NCBI GenBank assembly: GCA_029706075.1
Contig: JAINUG010000048.1
Coordinates: 62,001-126,000, forward strand
Source of the DNA: Aldrovandia affinis
Lineage: Eukaryota > Chordata > Actinopteri > Notacanthiformes > Halosauridae
Direction: 5' to 3'
Length of the DNA: 64,000 nt
Position numbers and translations under genes: made by a program. Position 1 is the first letter of the stretch. Each line of letters opens with the position of its first letter. The notes beneath the pieces were generated by a model, which was not told where the DNA came from, searched no databases, and saw nothing but the letters and a program-made list of their open reading frames with translations. This document shows, piece after piece, positions 11,880-23,900 of the stretch.

Positions 11880-14169
11880 TTAATCATACTCACTGTTTGG
11901 TTTGAGTAGGTTAGAAGTCATCCAGTATTTTATGTCACACAGGCAGCTGATAAGAGACTGGGGAGGGAGGTGAGTGGAGGGTTTAGTGTTGAAATAGAGT
12001 TGAGTGTCGTTGACATTGCAATGAAAGCTTAGGTTATGTTGGCGGATGATCTGACTAAGGTGAAGCATATAGATAATAAATAGCAGGGGTCGAAGCACAG
12101 AGCCTTCGGGCACACCTTGGTTGGCAGGGGCAGGGGCTGGAGTTGGCAACTGCTTGTTCCAAGATTTTGCTAATGAATGGAAGGTTGGAGATCGGTAGGT
12201 AGTTGTTAAGGTCATCCGGGTACAGACCTTGTTTTTTTAAATCGATGTAGCTGTGGCCATTTTGAAATAGGAGGGAACAGTGCCAGACCTAAGAGAGGTG
12301 TTAATAATGTTGACCATGAGAGGACAAAGAGCAGGTAGACATGCCTTAGCCAAGACTGTGGGCATGGGGTCCAGGGAGCAGGTTGAAGCCTTGGATTTGG
12401 TGACCAACTCTGTGATGTTAGCACCATCAACAGGGGAAGAGGAGGAGAAACAACATTCTGGCAGAAGGGCAGTGGTGATTGTGGTAGACAGTGACTGAGG
12501 TGAGAGGGGGGAGCAAGGCACCTGGAGCTGCTGGTAACTTTAGCCTGAAAGTCCAGCAACTTGCAGCAGAGGTCAAGGGCGCCAGAAAGGGGGGAGGCAT
12601 CAGGGGGGCATAGTAGTCGGTTGATGGTGGCAAGAAGCATTCTGGGGTCATTTAGGCGGCTACTAATGAGGTTAGAGTAATAAGTCATTTTGGTCTGGGT
12701 GAGAGCTTCCTTGTAGCTCATAATGTGCTCTTTGTAGGCCTCAGATTAGACTGTGAGACCATATTTTTTGTAGAGCCATTCCAGTTGTCGACCAGTGGAC
12801 TTCATAGAACGGAGTTCTGGGGTGAACCGGGGTACAGGGTGGGAGAAAGTGAGAGTCCGAGTTTTGAGGGGAGGTAGAGAATCAAGGCTGGAGGATAGGG
12901 CTTCATTATAGTAGGATACAATCAGAATCAGGAGCATTTTGTGTCAGGATCATGTTCCCCAGGGCAGATGTGCTGAAGTTCCTGAAGGTGAACCTTTTGA
13001 AGCAGCCTGGTAGGGGGGACAGGAAGATTGAAGGCAGCCAAGTCCAGGCTCTGCAGGTTGGAGGTGACTATGCCCGTTAAGCACACCAGATCCAGTGTGT
13101 GACCTTTTTCATTTGTAGGACCTTGAACATGTTGTGTGAAGTTAAAGCAATCCAGCAGAGATAGAAATTCAGCTGCGGATGTACAATTTGAGTCCACATG
13201 GATGTTGAAGTCACCTAGCAGTAGTGTAGATGGAGACATGGAGCAGACAGATGTGGGTAGTTCAGATAGCTCGGACATGAAGATAGAGGAGGGTTTGGGG
13301 GAGCGGTAGATGAGAAAACTTGGAGAGGTGCAGACCCAGCCAGTTTTAATGCAACACATTCAAATTACGTAACATTCTGTACTGGTAGAGCTTTAACCTT
13401 GATGTTAGCTCGATGAATAACAGCCAGCCCACCACCACGACCCAGAGAACGAGGTTTATGAATGTAAACATAAGCCGGAGGTGTAGCTTAGTTGAGCACC
13501 ACAAAGTCATGTTGTTGCCAGGTTTCAGTCAGGCAGAAGAAATCGATTTTCTTATCCACAATAACATCATGAGTAAGGAGTGATTTATTGTTGAGAGAGC
13601 GAGTGTTCAGTAACATAAACAAGGCAGTATAGTTTTGTAAAGAGGAGGATGCTGAGATCAAATTAACACTGGCAGATCTGGTTAGCAGAGACACCTTCAT
13701 CAAGGATCTCAGGCAGTCAGTGTGGACATGTAGTTTGTTGTGATAATGCAATCGAGATGTGGAGGTGCGCTTTCTGGACCACAGAGACGGATGGAACTTT
13801 CCGAGTAAAAAAACGTTTACGCTGAGAGACTCTGCACGTAGTGAGGGCAATGCACGTGTCCATGTTTTTAAAGTCATCGAAGCACCCAGGAATGGTGTGA
13901 TGGTTGAGTTTGAAGAGTTCCGATGGGGAATATTTAATTTTTAATGCCATGCCGGCTGGTGCAGTGGTGTAGCAGAGGTGCCCAGCCAGGGAGGAGACCA
14001 TAACCCAAGCACCGTAACAAAGTATTTCACATTCACCAGAGGCGTAGACAGCTGGCTGTAGGCAAGTCAGGGTAGCAGGTATGTACTGTGCTACAGGTGT
14101 TGAACCATCAAAGTTGCAATCAGGTAGGGATAGTTTACATTTGGGTGAGGAAAAAGTTAGTTGAGTCAA
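11880..14169 (-). mobile_element. L2-type LINE, decayed
   Basis: Minus-strand pieces in order: endonuclease start (LLNTRSLNNKSLLTHD, FFCLTETWQQ; 13488-13620), LLLGDFNIHVD and HTLDLV (13060-13290), the region before RT (FTPELRSMKS, LAATINRLLCPP), then NYRPISNLPFISKILEQA joined straight to QGVPEGSVLRPLLFIIY (about 12100-12200). The catalytic box reads VNDTQLY in place of ADDTQLY. The 5' part at 13717-14169 is untranslatable or ORF1-like. There are many frame breaks. Confidence 0.8.
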
Positions 14170-14567
14170 GGGAAAAGCACATCAAAGCTGGAATAAGAAA
14201 ACAATATAAAAACAAGCTAGATGGCATGAAAACGCAGATGGAGAAGCGGCGGACAAGCAGTGCCAGCCTCCTCTCCTCTCGAGAGCTAATCCTGTTAGAG
14301 TAGCTAGCTAGCTAACACTAGTTAGCTGGGGGGAAAAACATTTTTTTTTAAACCCACACACAGTCAGTTCTTCACTATATATAGCCCAATATTTATTTTT
14401 ATTTTAAGAGGGTATTTCTGAGCTGTCTCTTGGGGCTCTCAGCATCTCTTGTGGTCACTGCTGGTAAGCAGAAAGCCCAAAGTTGGACGCTAGGTTGGAG
14501 ATTAGGGGGCTGCCAGAAAATTGAAAAATTGAACCTTTTACTGAATTCTGTTTAACAACAACATATA
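14170..14567. other. Unassigned
   Basis: Contains a TAGC-rich run (TAGCTAGCTAGCTAACACTAG near 14301) and a poly-T tract. No gene or named repeat recognised. Confidence 0.3.
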
Positions 14568-16146
14568 CAGTAGGCTCCATTTTTATTCATACCCTTGATA
14601 AAGATGAACAAAAGAGATCGTATAAAATAAACTATATAAGTAATGAGCTTTATTGTATGCTCACAAAATTCGGAAAATTATATTCTTTAATAATAATAAT
14701 GTATTGGCACGAACCACAATCGAACGGTTCACAAATTATAATTTTTCCCCAGAAAAATCAAGAATCACAAATATTCACACCCCTATTATCAGTACTTTGT
14801 GGTTCCTCCCTTGCCCATTATAACAGCAAGTAGTCGCCTTCATAACCTCATACGAGGTTATGGAACTTCTTGGGGGGGATCCTTAACCATTCCTCCATGC
14901 AGAATTGTTCTATTTCCTTCAGATTCTTGGGTTGATGTTTGTGGACTGCTTCTTTGAGTTCAAACCATAAATATTCAATTGGATTCAGGTCTGGAGACTG
15001 AGATGACCACATCAGGACATTGATCTTGTGCTCTGTCAACCTTTTCTTAGTTGCTTTGGACGTGTGTTTGGGATCATTGTCTTGTTGGAAGGTCCACCTG
15101 TGGCCAAGGTGTAGCTTCCTGGCAGGGGTAACAATGTTTTTCGACAAAATGTCTTGGTACATGCTGGAGTTCATGGTTCCATCTATTTTAATAAGGGCCC
15201 CAGGGCCTGTGGATGCAAAACAACCCCAAAGCATTAAAGATCCACCACCATTTTTCAATGTAGGCATGAGGTGCTTTTTAACATTACTTGCATTCTTTGG
15301 ACGCCAAACGTAACGTTGATGTACATGTTCAATAAGCTTGATTTTTGTTTCATCTGACCACACAGTTCAGATGTAGTTGGCGAGTTCAAGATGCCTTTTT
15401 GGTGAATTGTCTTCAAAAGAGGCTTCCTTCTTGCAACTCTGCCCTAAAGGCCATTATCATGTAGGCTTCTTTGAATGGTAGCTTTAGACACCTTGTAACC
15501 CCAAGATGCCAGGTTGTTTTGGAGATCTTGAACTGTGCCCCTTGGACTTCTTTTTGCCTCTCAAACCATCCGTCTCACTACACATGGGGCAAAATAGACT
15601 TGCGTCCTCTACCTGGCAGGTTACTTGCAGCAAACTTCCTAATAATTGGCACAACAGTGGAAAGCGGTATCTTTAACTTTTTAGTGATTTTTTGTAGCCA
15701 TCTCCTCATCTGTAGAGGTAAATAACTTTTTGTCTGATGCTTTCAGGGAGTTCTTTGCCTTTCACTATGATGATGGCTGACCACAGTATTTCAAACATAT
15801 GTTCCCTCCTTTTTATACCCTTGGGAAACAGGAAACCATTGTAGGCCACTGTATAGTTCCATAACCTTCCAATGAACTTCAAATAAGTTGTATATTTATG
15901 AAGATTTGTTTGTTGGATTACATTTAAAAGAATAGTTATGGGTGTGAATAATTGTGATCCAGATGTTTTCTGGGGGGAAAAAATTTATAAAACAAAATAT
16001 GTTTTTCTGAACAATTGTATTAGTATTGTAGGTTTGGAATTTTTTGAATTTCAGCATAAAATATACCTAATTACTTGTGTAGTTTATTTTATATGATCTC
16101 TTTTGTTCATCTTTATCAAGGGTATGAATAAAAACGGAGTCTACTG
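14568..16146 (-). mobile_element. Tc1 element 1, full length
   Basis: Inverted ends of about 65 bp or more: the left end CAGTAGGCTCCATTTTTATT is mirrored at 16081-16146. TA flanks both sides. One transposase remnant lies on the minus strand. The right flanking TA (16147-16148) is also the left TA of the next Tc1 element. Confidence 0.9.
14848..15363 (-). pseudogene. Tc1 transposase, catalytic part
   Basis: 171 codons hold the three catalytic acids of the DD34E class: [19 protein letters not shown] and NPIEYLWFELK. The N-terminal DNA-binding part lies at about 15364-15800 in other frames, so the protein is split. It matches the vertebrate Tc1 family along its whole length. Confidence 0.85.
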
Positions 16147-16382
16147 TACAGTGGGTATACAAAGTATTCACCCCCTTTGCCATATTTTCTTACTTAATGG
16201 AATCAAAATTGATTCAAATGGGATTTCTTGCCACTGATCAACATAAAATACTCGATAATGTCAGTTTTTTTAAAAACAACTCTAAAGCTTTTTCTTAATT
16301 AATTACAAATAAAAAACAGACAAAAACAGACAATAATTGATTACATAAGAGTTCACCCTCTTGACTTAATACTTGGTCGCAG

Positions 16383-16951
16383 CTATGATTCTAGTAAGTA
16401 AGACCGTACCAGCTTTGTACATCTGGACATTGCAATTTTTGCCCATTCTTCTTTACAAAATTGCTTGAGCTCCATCAGGTCGGATGGGGACCGGTGGAGC
16501 ACAGCAATTTTCAAAATCTTTCCACAGATTCTCAATGGGATTGAGGTCTGGGCTTTGACTGGGCCACCCCGGGACATAGACTTTTTTGTTTTTAAACCAC
16601 TCAAAATGTTGTCTTTTGCTGTATTCTTTGGGTGATTGTCCTCCTGGAATATAAATCTTCTCCCAAGTCCCAGGTCTCTTGCAGACTGCAGCAGGTTTTC
16701 CTCCAAGATATCTTGCTCCATCCAGTCCCTGAAGTAGAGAAGCATCCCCATAGCATTAGGCTCCTGCTACCATCTTTCATGGTAGGGATATTGTTCTTGT
16801 AATGATGCACAGTGTTAGGCTTGCGCCAAACATAGTGCCTAATGTTGATGCCAAAAAGTTCAATCTTTTGGTCTTGGTGGAGGAAGACTATAGAATCTTC
16901 CTCCACTTGGTTTGAGAGTATTCCACATGCCTTCTGGCAAACTCTAGGCAA
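16383..16951 (-). pseudogene. Tc1 transposase remnant
   Basis: Two overlapping frames carry [45 protein letters not shown] and [12 protein letters not shown]. The second catalytic block is degraded (EDNHPK) and a shift separates the halves. Confidence 0.78.
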
Positions 16952-17402
16952 TATTTAATATGTTTTTAATAATGGATTACATTTTTGCCACCCATAAATT
17001 GCAGATTTATGAAGCGCCTGGGCTATTGTTCTCCTATGGACAGTATCTCCCATCTCTGCCATGGAAGACTGTAACTCTGTCAGAGTTGCCATAGGCCTCT
17101 TGGTGGCCTCCCTGACAAGTGCCCTTCTCACACTGATGCTAAATCAAATTCACAGTTGTGCCATATTCTCTCCATTTCATTATGGTGGATTTAACAGTAC
17201 TCTGGGGATATTCAAAATCTTTGAAATCTTATATGGAGTAGAGATTATATATAATCTTAGAGTTTTTTATTTGACATTATAGAGTATTTTCCGTAGTATA
17301 GAGTATTTATATCAGTGGCAAGAAATCCAAATAAATCCATTTTGAATCCAAATTCCATGAAGTAAGAAAAGAAAATGTGAAAAATGCCAAAGGAGTGAAT
17401 AC

Positions 17403-18344
17403 TAGGGCTGTCTCCGACTAAAACAAATCTCGGTCGACCAACAGTCGTCCGTTTTTTCCGATTGGTCATTTGGTCGAAACCTTTTTTTCTTCTTCTATAT
17501 GACACACCCTATTTCTTTGAATAAATACAACTATATGCACACTGCGCTTGTCTCATGTTTTATAACTTTCTTAAGTGAATGACACAAATGAGTAACAATA
17601 GGCTAATGGCTTTATGGAGCTGGAGTTCAAGATTACCTGAAAGAAAGAAAAACTTATCCGTTCCAAGCCTCACGCTGCCCTTGCACTTGTGAAGTTGCGG
17701 TATGGCCACATAATAGGCTGATGCTTTTATTTGACTACAACCATAACACATTCTAATGCATAGGCTATTTTGTATTTACTTAACCAGGTTGGGATTTAAA
17801 ATCTCTTTTGCAAAAAAATAGGCTAACAAATGAATGATCACACATAGCCTAATGTCTTAAATTGTAGCCTAAAGCTAAACATAAAGTGGCTATAGCCTAT
17901 CGAAAATAACTTACTCGAGTCGGAGACCATACTACTTACCCAGTCGTTTCATGTTATGGCACAGCAACACTAGCTTGTCCACATTTTTTGGCAAAATAGG
18001 CTACATAAAAGGAGGTGTTACGCATGTTAGTTATAATATATAAACCATACAATTAGCAAAACACATTTATTATAAAATGTTACTTTTATTAGTTTAAAGA
18101 GAACATATATAGGCCTAGCTATGTTAAGAGTGAAGGACTGTCACTGCCATACCTGCAGCATGCAGAATGGATTATTCTACTGACAAGGGCACTGAACTGT
18201 GGCGCGAATCTAGGTGTCTCATGCTGCGTGGATCATTTTTATTTTTTATTTTTTGTGCGTGACCGCTCGACCAAAACAAATCTCGGTCAACCAACAGCCC
18301 ATCGACCAAACAATCGACCAGTCGACTAAATGGGGTCAGCCCTA
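17403..18344. mobile_element. Non-autonomous hAT element in a Tc1 arm
   Basis: Ends TAGGGCTG and CAGCCCTA, flanked by a perfect 8-bp duplication GTGAATAC (17395-17402 and 18345-18352), the hAT signature. Subterminal CGACCAA / TTGGTCG motifs recur near both ends. It has no transposase. The insertion is younger than the Tc1 it splits. Confidence 0.88.
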
Positions 18345-18706
18345 GTGAATACTTTTCATACCCACTCTATTTCCAAGGTATTTCATAAAATCACAAATAT
18401 CACATTATTAAGCAGTAGTTTGTAACATAGACCCAAGGCACACATTTACAGTCCCACTGATGCATGGTAAATATTTTTTTTATATTGTAACAATATTTTT
18501 GCAATGTGTCTGACAAAGTGGTATACATTGTTGCCAGTACTGTACATACATCACCAAAAACATATTGGCACTACAATGTAAAGCAATATGTTGTAAGGTT
18601 AATATTGACATGTTTTACTTTACTAGCAAAGCAAACCATGTTGATATCAAATCAAGGGTGTATACTATAAGCTGAATACCATGCAAAACTATTTATAGCT
18701 CATAAC

Positions 18707-19593
18707 TAGGGACATGAAAAATTTCACGGTTCTCTCATTAACCTGCAGTTCTGTCCTCCAACAACCACGACCAAGAGGTCGATGGATGACTTTCTGAAGC
18801 TACTTATTAAGCAATCAACATATTGCAATCTCTACAATTGTGTATGAGTGGAGCAACACACACCCATATGTATGCGTATTTGCCAACCACGAGACTTGAA
18901 AATATGGGAGACTTTCTGTTTTATGACTTTCTGTTTTAGGATCAGTTGCCCCCAGAAACATTGGAGTTTATGAGAGCTCATTTCCTGCATTTCTGTGACT
19001 TCTGAGAGTTTAAATGAACATCCAAATATGTGTTTAAAGTAAAATAATGTTTAACATTAAATTAATATAGTTTCAATTACATTCAATTAAAATAATATAC
19101 AAAATTAAGCTACATAATATTACATGCAGTCGCATGATACTATGCTAGTAGTTTGCTACGGACTGCATGGTTTTATATTTTATTTTTTTAAAGTTTTTTT
19201 AATTAGCTAGATATTGATGGGTATTACTTATGTGGTGCTAATGTCTGTATTAGCTCACTTGAGCTTTGTGGCCTTCCTGGTGTTTTTTTAACAGCGAGGG
19301 AAAATGGGATGTTCATTTTAACACTACGTTGTGACTAGACAAAAATACGGGATAAATTAGTTATTCATATGTTATTCTGGACATGCTTCGCTCAACCTGC
19401 TGACTAACCTACTGCACTGCAATATCATTTGTGACAATTGAATGATTATTTGAGATCATAATATGTTGACTGCTTAACAAGTAGCTTCAGAAAGTCATTT
19501 GTCAACCTCTTAGTGTTGCAGGCTGGAACTGTTAAATCATTACCGGTAATGATTAAGGTTAATGAGAGAGCTGAGGAATGTCACATGGCCCTA
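18707..19593. mobile_element. Non-autonomous hAT-like element
   Basis: Starts TAGGGACATG and ends CATGGCCCTA, with an 8-bp duplication CTCATAAC at 18699-18706 and 19594-19601. The inner arms are long imperfect inverted repeats, for example GACTTTCTGAAGCTACTTAT near 18790 against its mirror near 19485. There is no coding region. A perfect palindrome (CATTACCGGTAATG) lies near 19540. Confidence 0.8.
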
Positions 19594-19834
19594 CTCATAA
19601 CCTATGTCCCTGGCCAGGTAGACATTCTGCTATAAGAAATTTTGTTTGCTAATAAACCAATGATCAGTTACTTCTTGGGCTCCAGTTGGAGCTGACAATT
19701 CAACCAAACTCAACATAGATTGGTTTCCACTAAAGATCCTGCAATCTCACAAACTGAAAACGTCCTTTTCCAGATGCTCTAGAGATTGATGTTTGGAGTT
19801 GCTATCGAACTTTGACAAGATAAAACGTTTTGTT

Positions 19835-20228
19835 CTGCTGGCGGATAGAATAGCGGTCTAACGCACCCATATTTGTCTGGTCCTGTATGAGTGCAAGCTG
19901 CCTATCAGGGACCCTATCAGACCTATCAGGCCGTTAGCCCCGATCGGGAGCGGCATTTGGCTGTCCGCTCCAGAGGGAGGGGGGAGGGTGGTTGGCACAA
20001 ACTCGCTGTGAAGCACGTTAGGGTGTCTCCAGAAAGGGGACCGTCTCGAAGGAGGGGGATCATCGCCGGCCTCGGAGAGTAGCTTGCTCCATAGAGACGG
20101 ACATTGAGTTTGTGGGGGAGGGTTAATCAAAATAAATAGAGGGTATAATTGGCTTCCAAATTGGGGAGAAAAACAGGGAAAAATCTGAAACAAAATATAT
20201 ATTTTTTATACTTAATAAAATAAAAAAG
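19835..20228 (+). mobile_element. tRNA-derived SINE (family A), copy 2
   Basis: Same family as 4457-4852, opposite strand. It starts GCTGGCGGATAGAATAGCGG and ends in AATTGGGGAGAAAAA followed by A-rich sequence. An 8-bp duplication GTTTTGTT flanks it (19827-19834, 20229-20236). The B-box is poorly kept. Confidence 0.78.
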
Positions 20229-20236
20229 GTTTTGTT

Positions 20237-20626
20237 ATAGCAAGCTATGCAAACAGCTGTGACCCTCTCCCTGTATAAACTAGCACATAGGTAGCTAGTA
20301 GCTATCTAGAATATAAACTCCTCATATGATTTAATTTACAGCGTCTATCGATCAAGAGAATGTGTTCTTATGTCTTCTGTTCTTAGAAACTGGACATCAT
20401 AACAGAAAATGTATAGCGGTAAAATATGACAAAACAGCCCTCCATATAAAGATATCCAACATAGCGCCAGTAATCAAGGCAGGCTATGGCCCCATTGATA
20501 TGTCAGCTGCAAAACCCTAATCAATATGGCAGAGAATCTGTTATATGTGTCTGCCAGAACTGTGCCACAAGGAGAAAATCTAATCCAGTCATCCTTTGAT
20601 AGACCCATCACACACACACATACACA

Positions 20627-20664
<38 letters not shown>
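20237..20664. other. Intron stretch ending in CA/CT repeats
   Basis: No gene seen. A short (CA)n then a (CT)n tract lies at 20609-20664, ending directly at a Tc1 remnant. Confidence 0.5.
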
Positions 20665-20667
<3 letters not shown>

Positions 20668-20880
20668 GCTATGGGAATGCTTCTCTACTTCAGGGACTGG
20701 AAAACTTGTCAAAATAGAGGGAAAAATGGATGGAGCAAGATATATTGATGGAAAACCTGCTGCAGTCTGCAAGAGATCTGGGACTTGAGAGAATATATTC
20801 CAGGAGGACAATGATCCAAAGCATACAGCAAAAGCCACACTGGAGTGGTTTAAAAACAGGAAGAAAAAAAATCAATGTCT
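20665..20880 (+). mobile_element. Tc1 remnant beside a cers6 exon
   Basis: Plus-strand text reads [10 protein letters not shown] and FQEDNDPKHTAKATLEWFKN in different frames, the same Tc1 family as element 2. No terminal repeats remain. It ends about 30 bp before the exon at 20910, so its edge may supply part of the branch-point region. Confidence 0.72.
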
Positions 20881-20909
20881 CACTACAATTTTTTTTCTTT
20901 CCATTTTAG

Positions 20910-20967
20910 GTGGCGGTTCACATTTTACCTATATATATTCACATATGGAGTGCGGTTCCTGAAAAAG
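20910..20967 (+). CDS. cers6: cers6 exon, [19 protein letters not shown]
   Basis: The acceptor is a T-rich tract ending TTTTAG and the donor is GTAATG. The first G completes a split ATG codon, as expected from the usual Ser-Met-Trp-Arg-Phe junction. It encodes 19 residues at the start of a membrane helix after the homeobox-like region. This is the most upstream exon I can support. A Tc1 remnant ends only about 30 bp before it. Confidence 0.88.
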
Positions 20968-23900
20968 GTAATGGTTGGAACTCAATTTCACTCATAAAGT
21001 GGGACCTTAGGAAAATTTGGTGCAGTCTGGTGTTGGGTAGCATGATTTTAGATGACAATCTAAAAAGGATAAAGGCAATCCTTATAAGATTTGTATCTGA
21101 TCTTATTGATACTGTGTGGTGTGTTATAATACACTGTAATCCAGTCATACATGTGGTGCTACCTTATAACAAAGTACTAACGTAAAGCTTATTGGATGCA
21201 GTGAGAGTAGTGAGAGGAGGACAAAGGGTGACTGAAATGCTTGAGTTGGAATGTACTGCTGCTGTGTTTTTCAATGCACAACTTTCTGTATGTCAAATCA
21301 GGTTACAGCACAATTGACAAAGTGATGCAGACATGCTATGTAGGCAGACACAGAAATCCACTGACTCAATGGAGACCTGAACACCTCTTTTATCTTTGCA
21401 TCAGTATATTAAGTTTGTCAAGGAAAAGTGGTGTTTATGAATGCATATTTGGAGTATTCCTTTAACTTCTAGTGAACCCTTTTGTGTGCAAACCTGTAGT
21501 GAAACTCCATGAGATTTGGGGTTGTCGGAATAGAGATTATTGTTTATAAGTCTCCCTGTAGACATAGTGTCAGTGTTGTCATTGTTTTCCAGTCAAAGGT
21601 TTCTCTTTACAAATCTAGCATGCTCTTCAAGCATCAAGCTTACAATTGCACACTGCACCTCAGTGTGGCTGTAGCCCTGTTGACTGGCTTTTCTCTACTA
21701 CTTGTAAAAGTAGGTTTATGTGGTCCAGATGCTGCGAAATGGACCATACTAAATAAATGTGCTTGGAAATGCAATCACAAGCCATCAACTGCCAGCTTTT
21801 GTATAGAGATGCATTTGTGTGCGTGCTTGTGTGCATGAATGCGGGGGGATGCATTATGAACTGGGGAACACCCTCAAACTGCTTTTTTCAAGGAGCATTC
21901 CTAGGTGCCTTGTCAGTTAAATGGTAACCTGCACATCCCTGAGAATGCTCAGTAGAATTGTGATTAAGTGTGCTATTTCTAATATTTCTCCTCTTTTATT
22001 TATGTATTTTTTGTGTGTGAACAATATTTTATTTATAAACCTCTCCTTTTAAAACTTGCATGTCAGACAATTTCACTCTCCTGCAGCTGGGGCAAGGCTC
22101 TTGGGGGGCGTTTATGAATAGCAGCAGGTCTATAGCAGGAGTAGATGCTAACTCAATGCTCTCATCAAGGCCTCTTCCTCATTCTGAGCATTAGGGAGGT
22201 AGGCTAAATTCAATTATATATATTTTGAATGATTAATTAATAATCGTATAAAATGACATTTAAACTAGTACTTTTGCTATATAGCATGTAGAGCAGACAC
22301 TGATTTTGCGGATCATTTTGCCAATTTGTGCCTGTGTTTGTAACAAACTGAAGGCATTCTATCATGCTAATCATAAAAGATTACTCATGGAGGGTATTGA
22401 TCCTACAGACCAAGCTTTTATACATATCAGCTTAGACAGGGCTATATACTCATACTTATTTTGTGCTTGATATGTATTTCTAAGCATATTCAACTTTTCC
22501 AAAGAACATTAAATAAATGTAATATTCTGATAGTGTATTTTGTTAAATAAGAGTAATCTACTCTAAATAATTGGTCTTATTTGAGGTTCATTACAGGTGT
22601 GCTTTTACTGCATTTGAGTAAAGCATTTGATTTAAAAAAACATTTTCAGAGAAGTACACTGCTGCACATTCATTTCAGATAGGAGAGGTGCTTTGGATTT
22701 CTCTTATCATTTACCTCTCTCTTTCGAAAACCAAAGAGACTGTTGTGTTTGATCAGATTCAGGCCAGAAATTGTAGCAGGTGCTTGATCTGGGGGTTTCC
22801 ATGAGGATTTTTTGATTGGTTGAAACCGGTTAACCACCATGAAAGCATTTTTATGAGCTTCATGCTGTACTTGATTTATTTGAGAAATTTACTGTAGCAG
22901 GAACGGGGATGTGGGGTTTGCACGTGACCAAGTTCGATAACAAAACATAACACAAGTAGTTCAACCTGAAACAATAGGAATTTATTGGGGGAAAACTGAC
23001 AATGCGGGAGATGGGGAGGAAAAACAAACAATCCAAATCCGCAATCGTAGTCTTTGTCCGTTTTCCAATTTCTGATGTGCATCCACGTTCTCATACAAAA
23101 CAGTTCAGTAACAATCAGGTTAGTCAAGCAGTCCAGGTCAAAACGATAAATCCAATAAAACTACTATTCTCTCACTTTTACATACTCTCTCCACGCGTTT
23201 CTCATACGGTTCTTGGTAACCAATTCGAATATCTTTTAACCCCGAGTCTTCATTGGCTAAGGATTTCCAGGTGTGTCTCATTTCATCCGGAACTCCATTT
23301 AAGGTCTGGGGGTTGAACCAGCATGTCATCAGGTACCTCCCTTCTATTATCACTCCCCGTACCTCCCTCGGCCATCTGCCACAGTACTATATAAAAGAGA
23401 TAAACATATATTATACCTGGTTTTCATTGTAGTTGTTTAATTATTCAAACTTAAAAAGTCATTTTAACCACATATTTAGGGTTTACATATTTAATACATT
23501 GTTCCACTATATCTTTCAGATCATATTAAAAGGTAGTTTGAGTAAATTCGTGTTTTGGGTTTTGAGGTTTTAGAATAGAAAAGGTACTGTACAAAGCCCA
23601 CTACAATGTGTAGGTGTTGAAGGGAAAGAGAACATTATGAAAGTATTTCATATTGCAACTGTGAGTCTTTAATACACAGTCCCTCCTTCTTAATTGTGTC
23701 AGCTTGAGTCATTAGCCAGTCATTATTCTCAGTGGGTGAAATATGACTATCTTTATAGAGTAAAATTCCTTTAAAAGTGTAGTATGGTTTTGTAGTATGC
23801 TCTCTTCCTCACGAGCCTGCATTGGAGTGTGTTGATATTATGTAATAGCCGATGCAGTTCGATACGTAACCGTTTTCCTTGTCCTTTATCGCCCCTTTTT

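Larger units (their letters stand above)
16149..18367 (-). mobile_element. Tc1 element 2, interrupted by a hAT element
   Basis: The left end CAGTGGGTATACAAAGTATT and over 100 bp beyond it are mirrored at 17280-17402 plus 18345-18367. The right arm is cut by the hAT element at 17403-18344. TA flanks the outside. Broken transposase is on the minus strand at 16383-16951. Confidence 0.88.
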
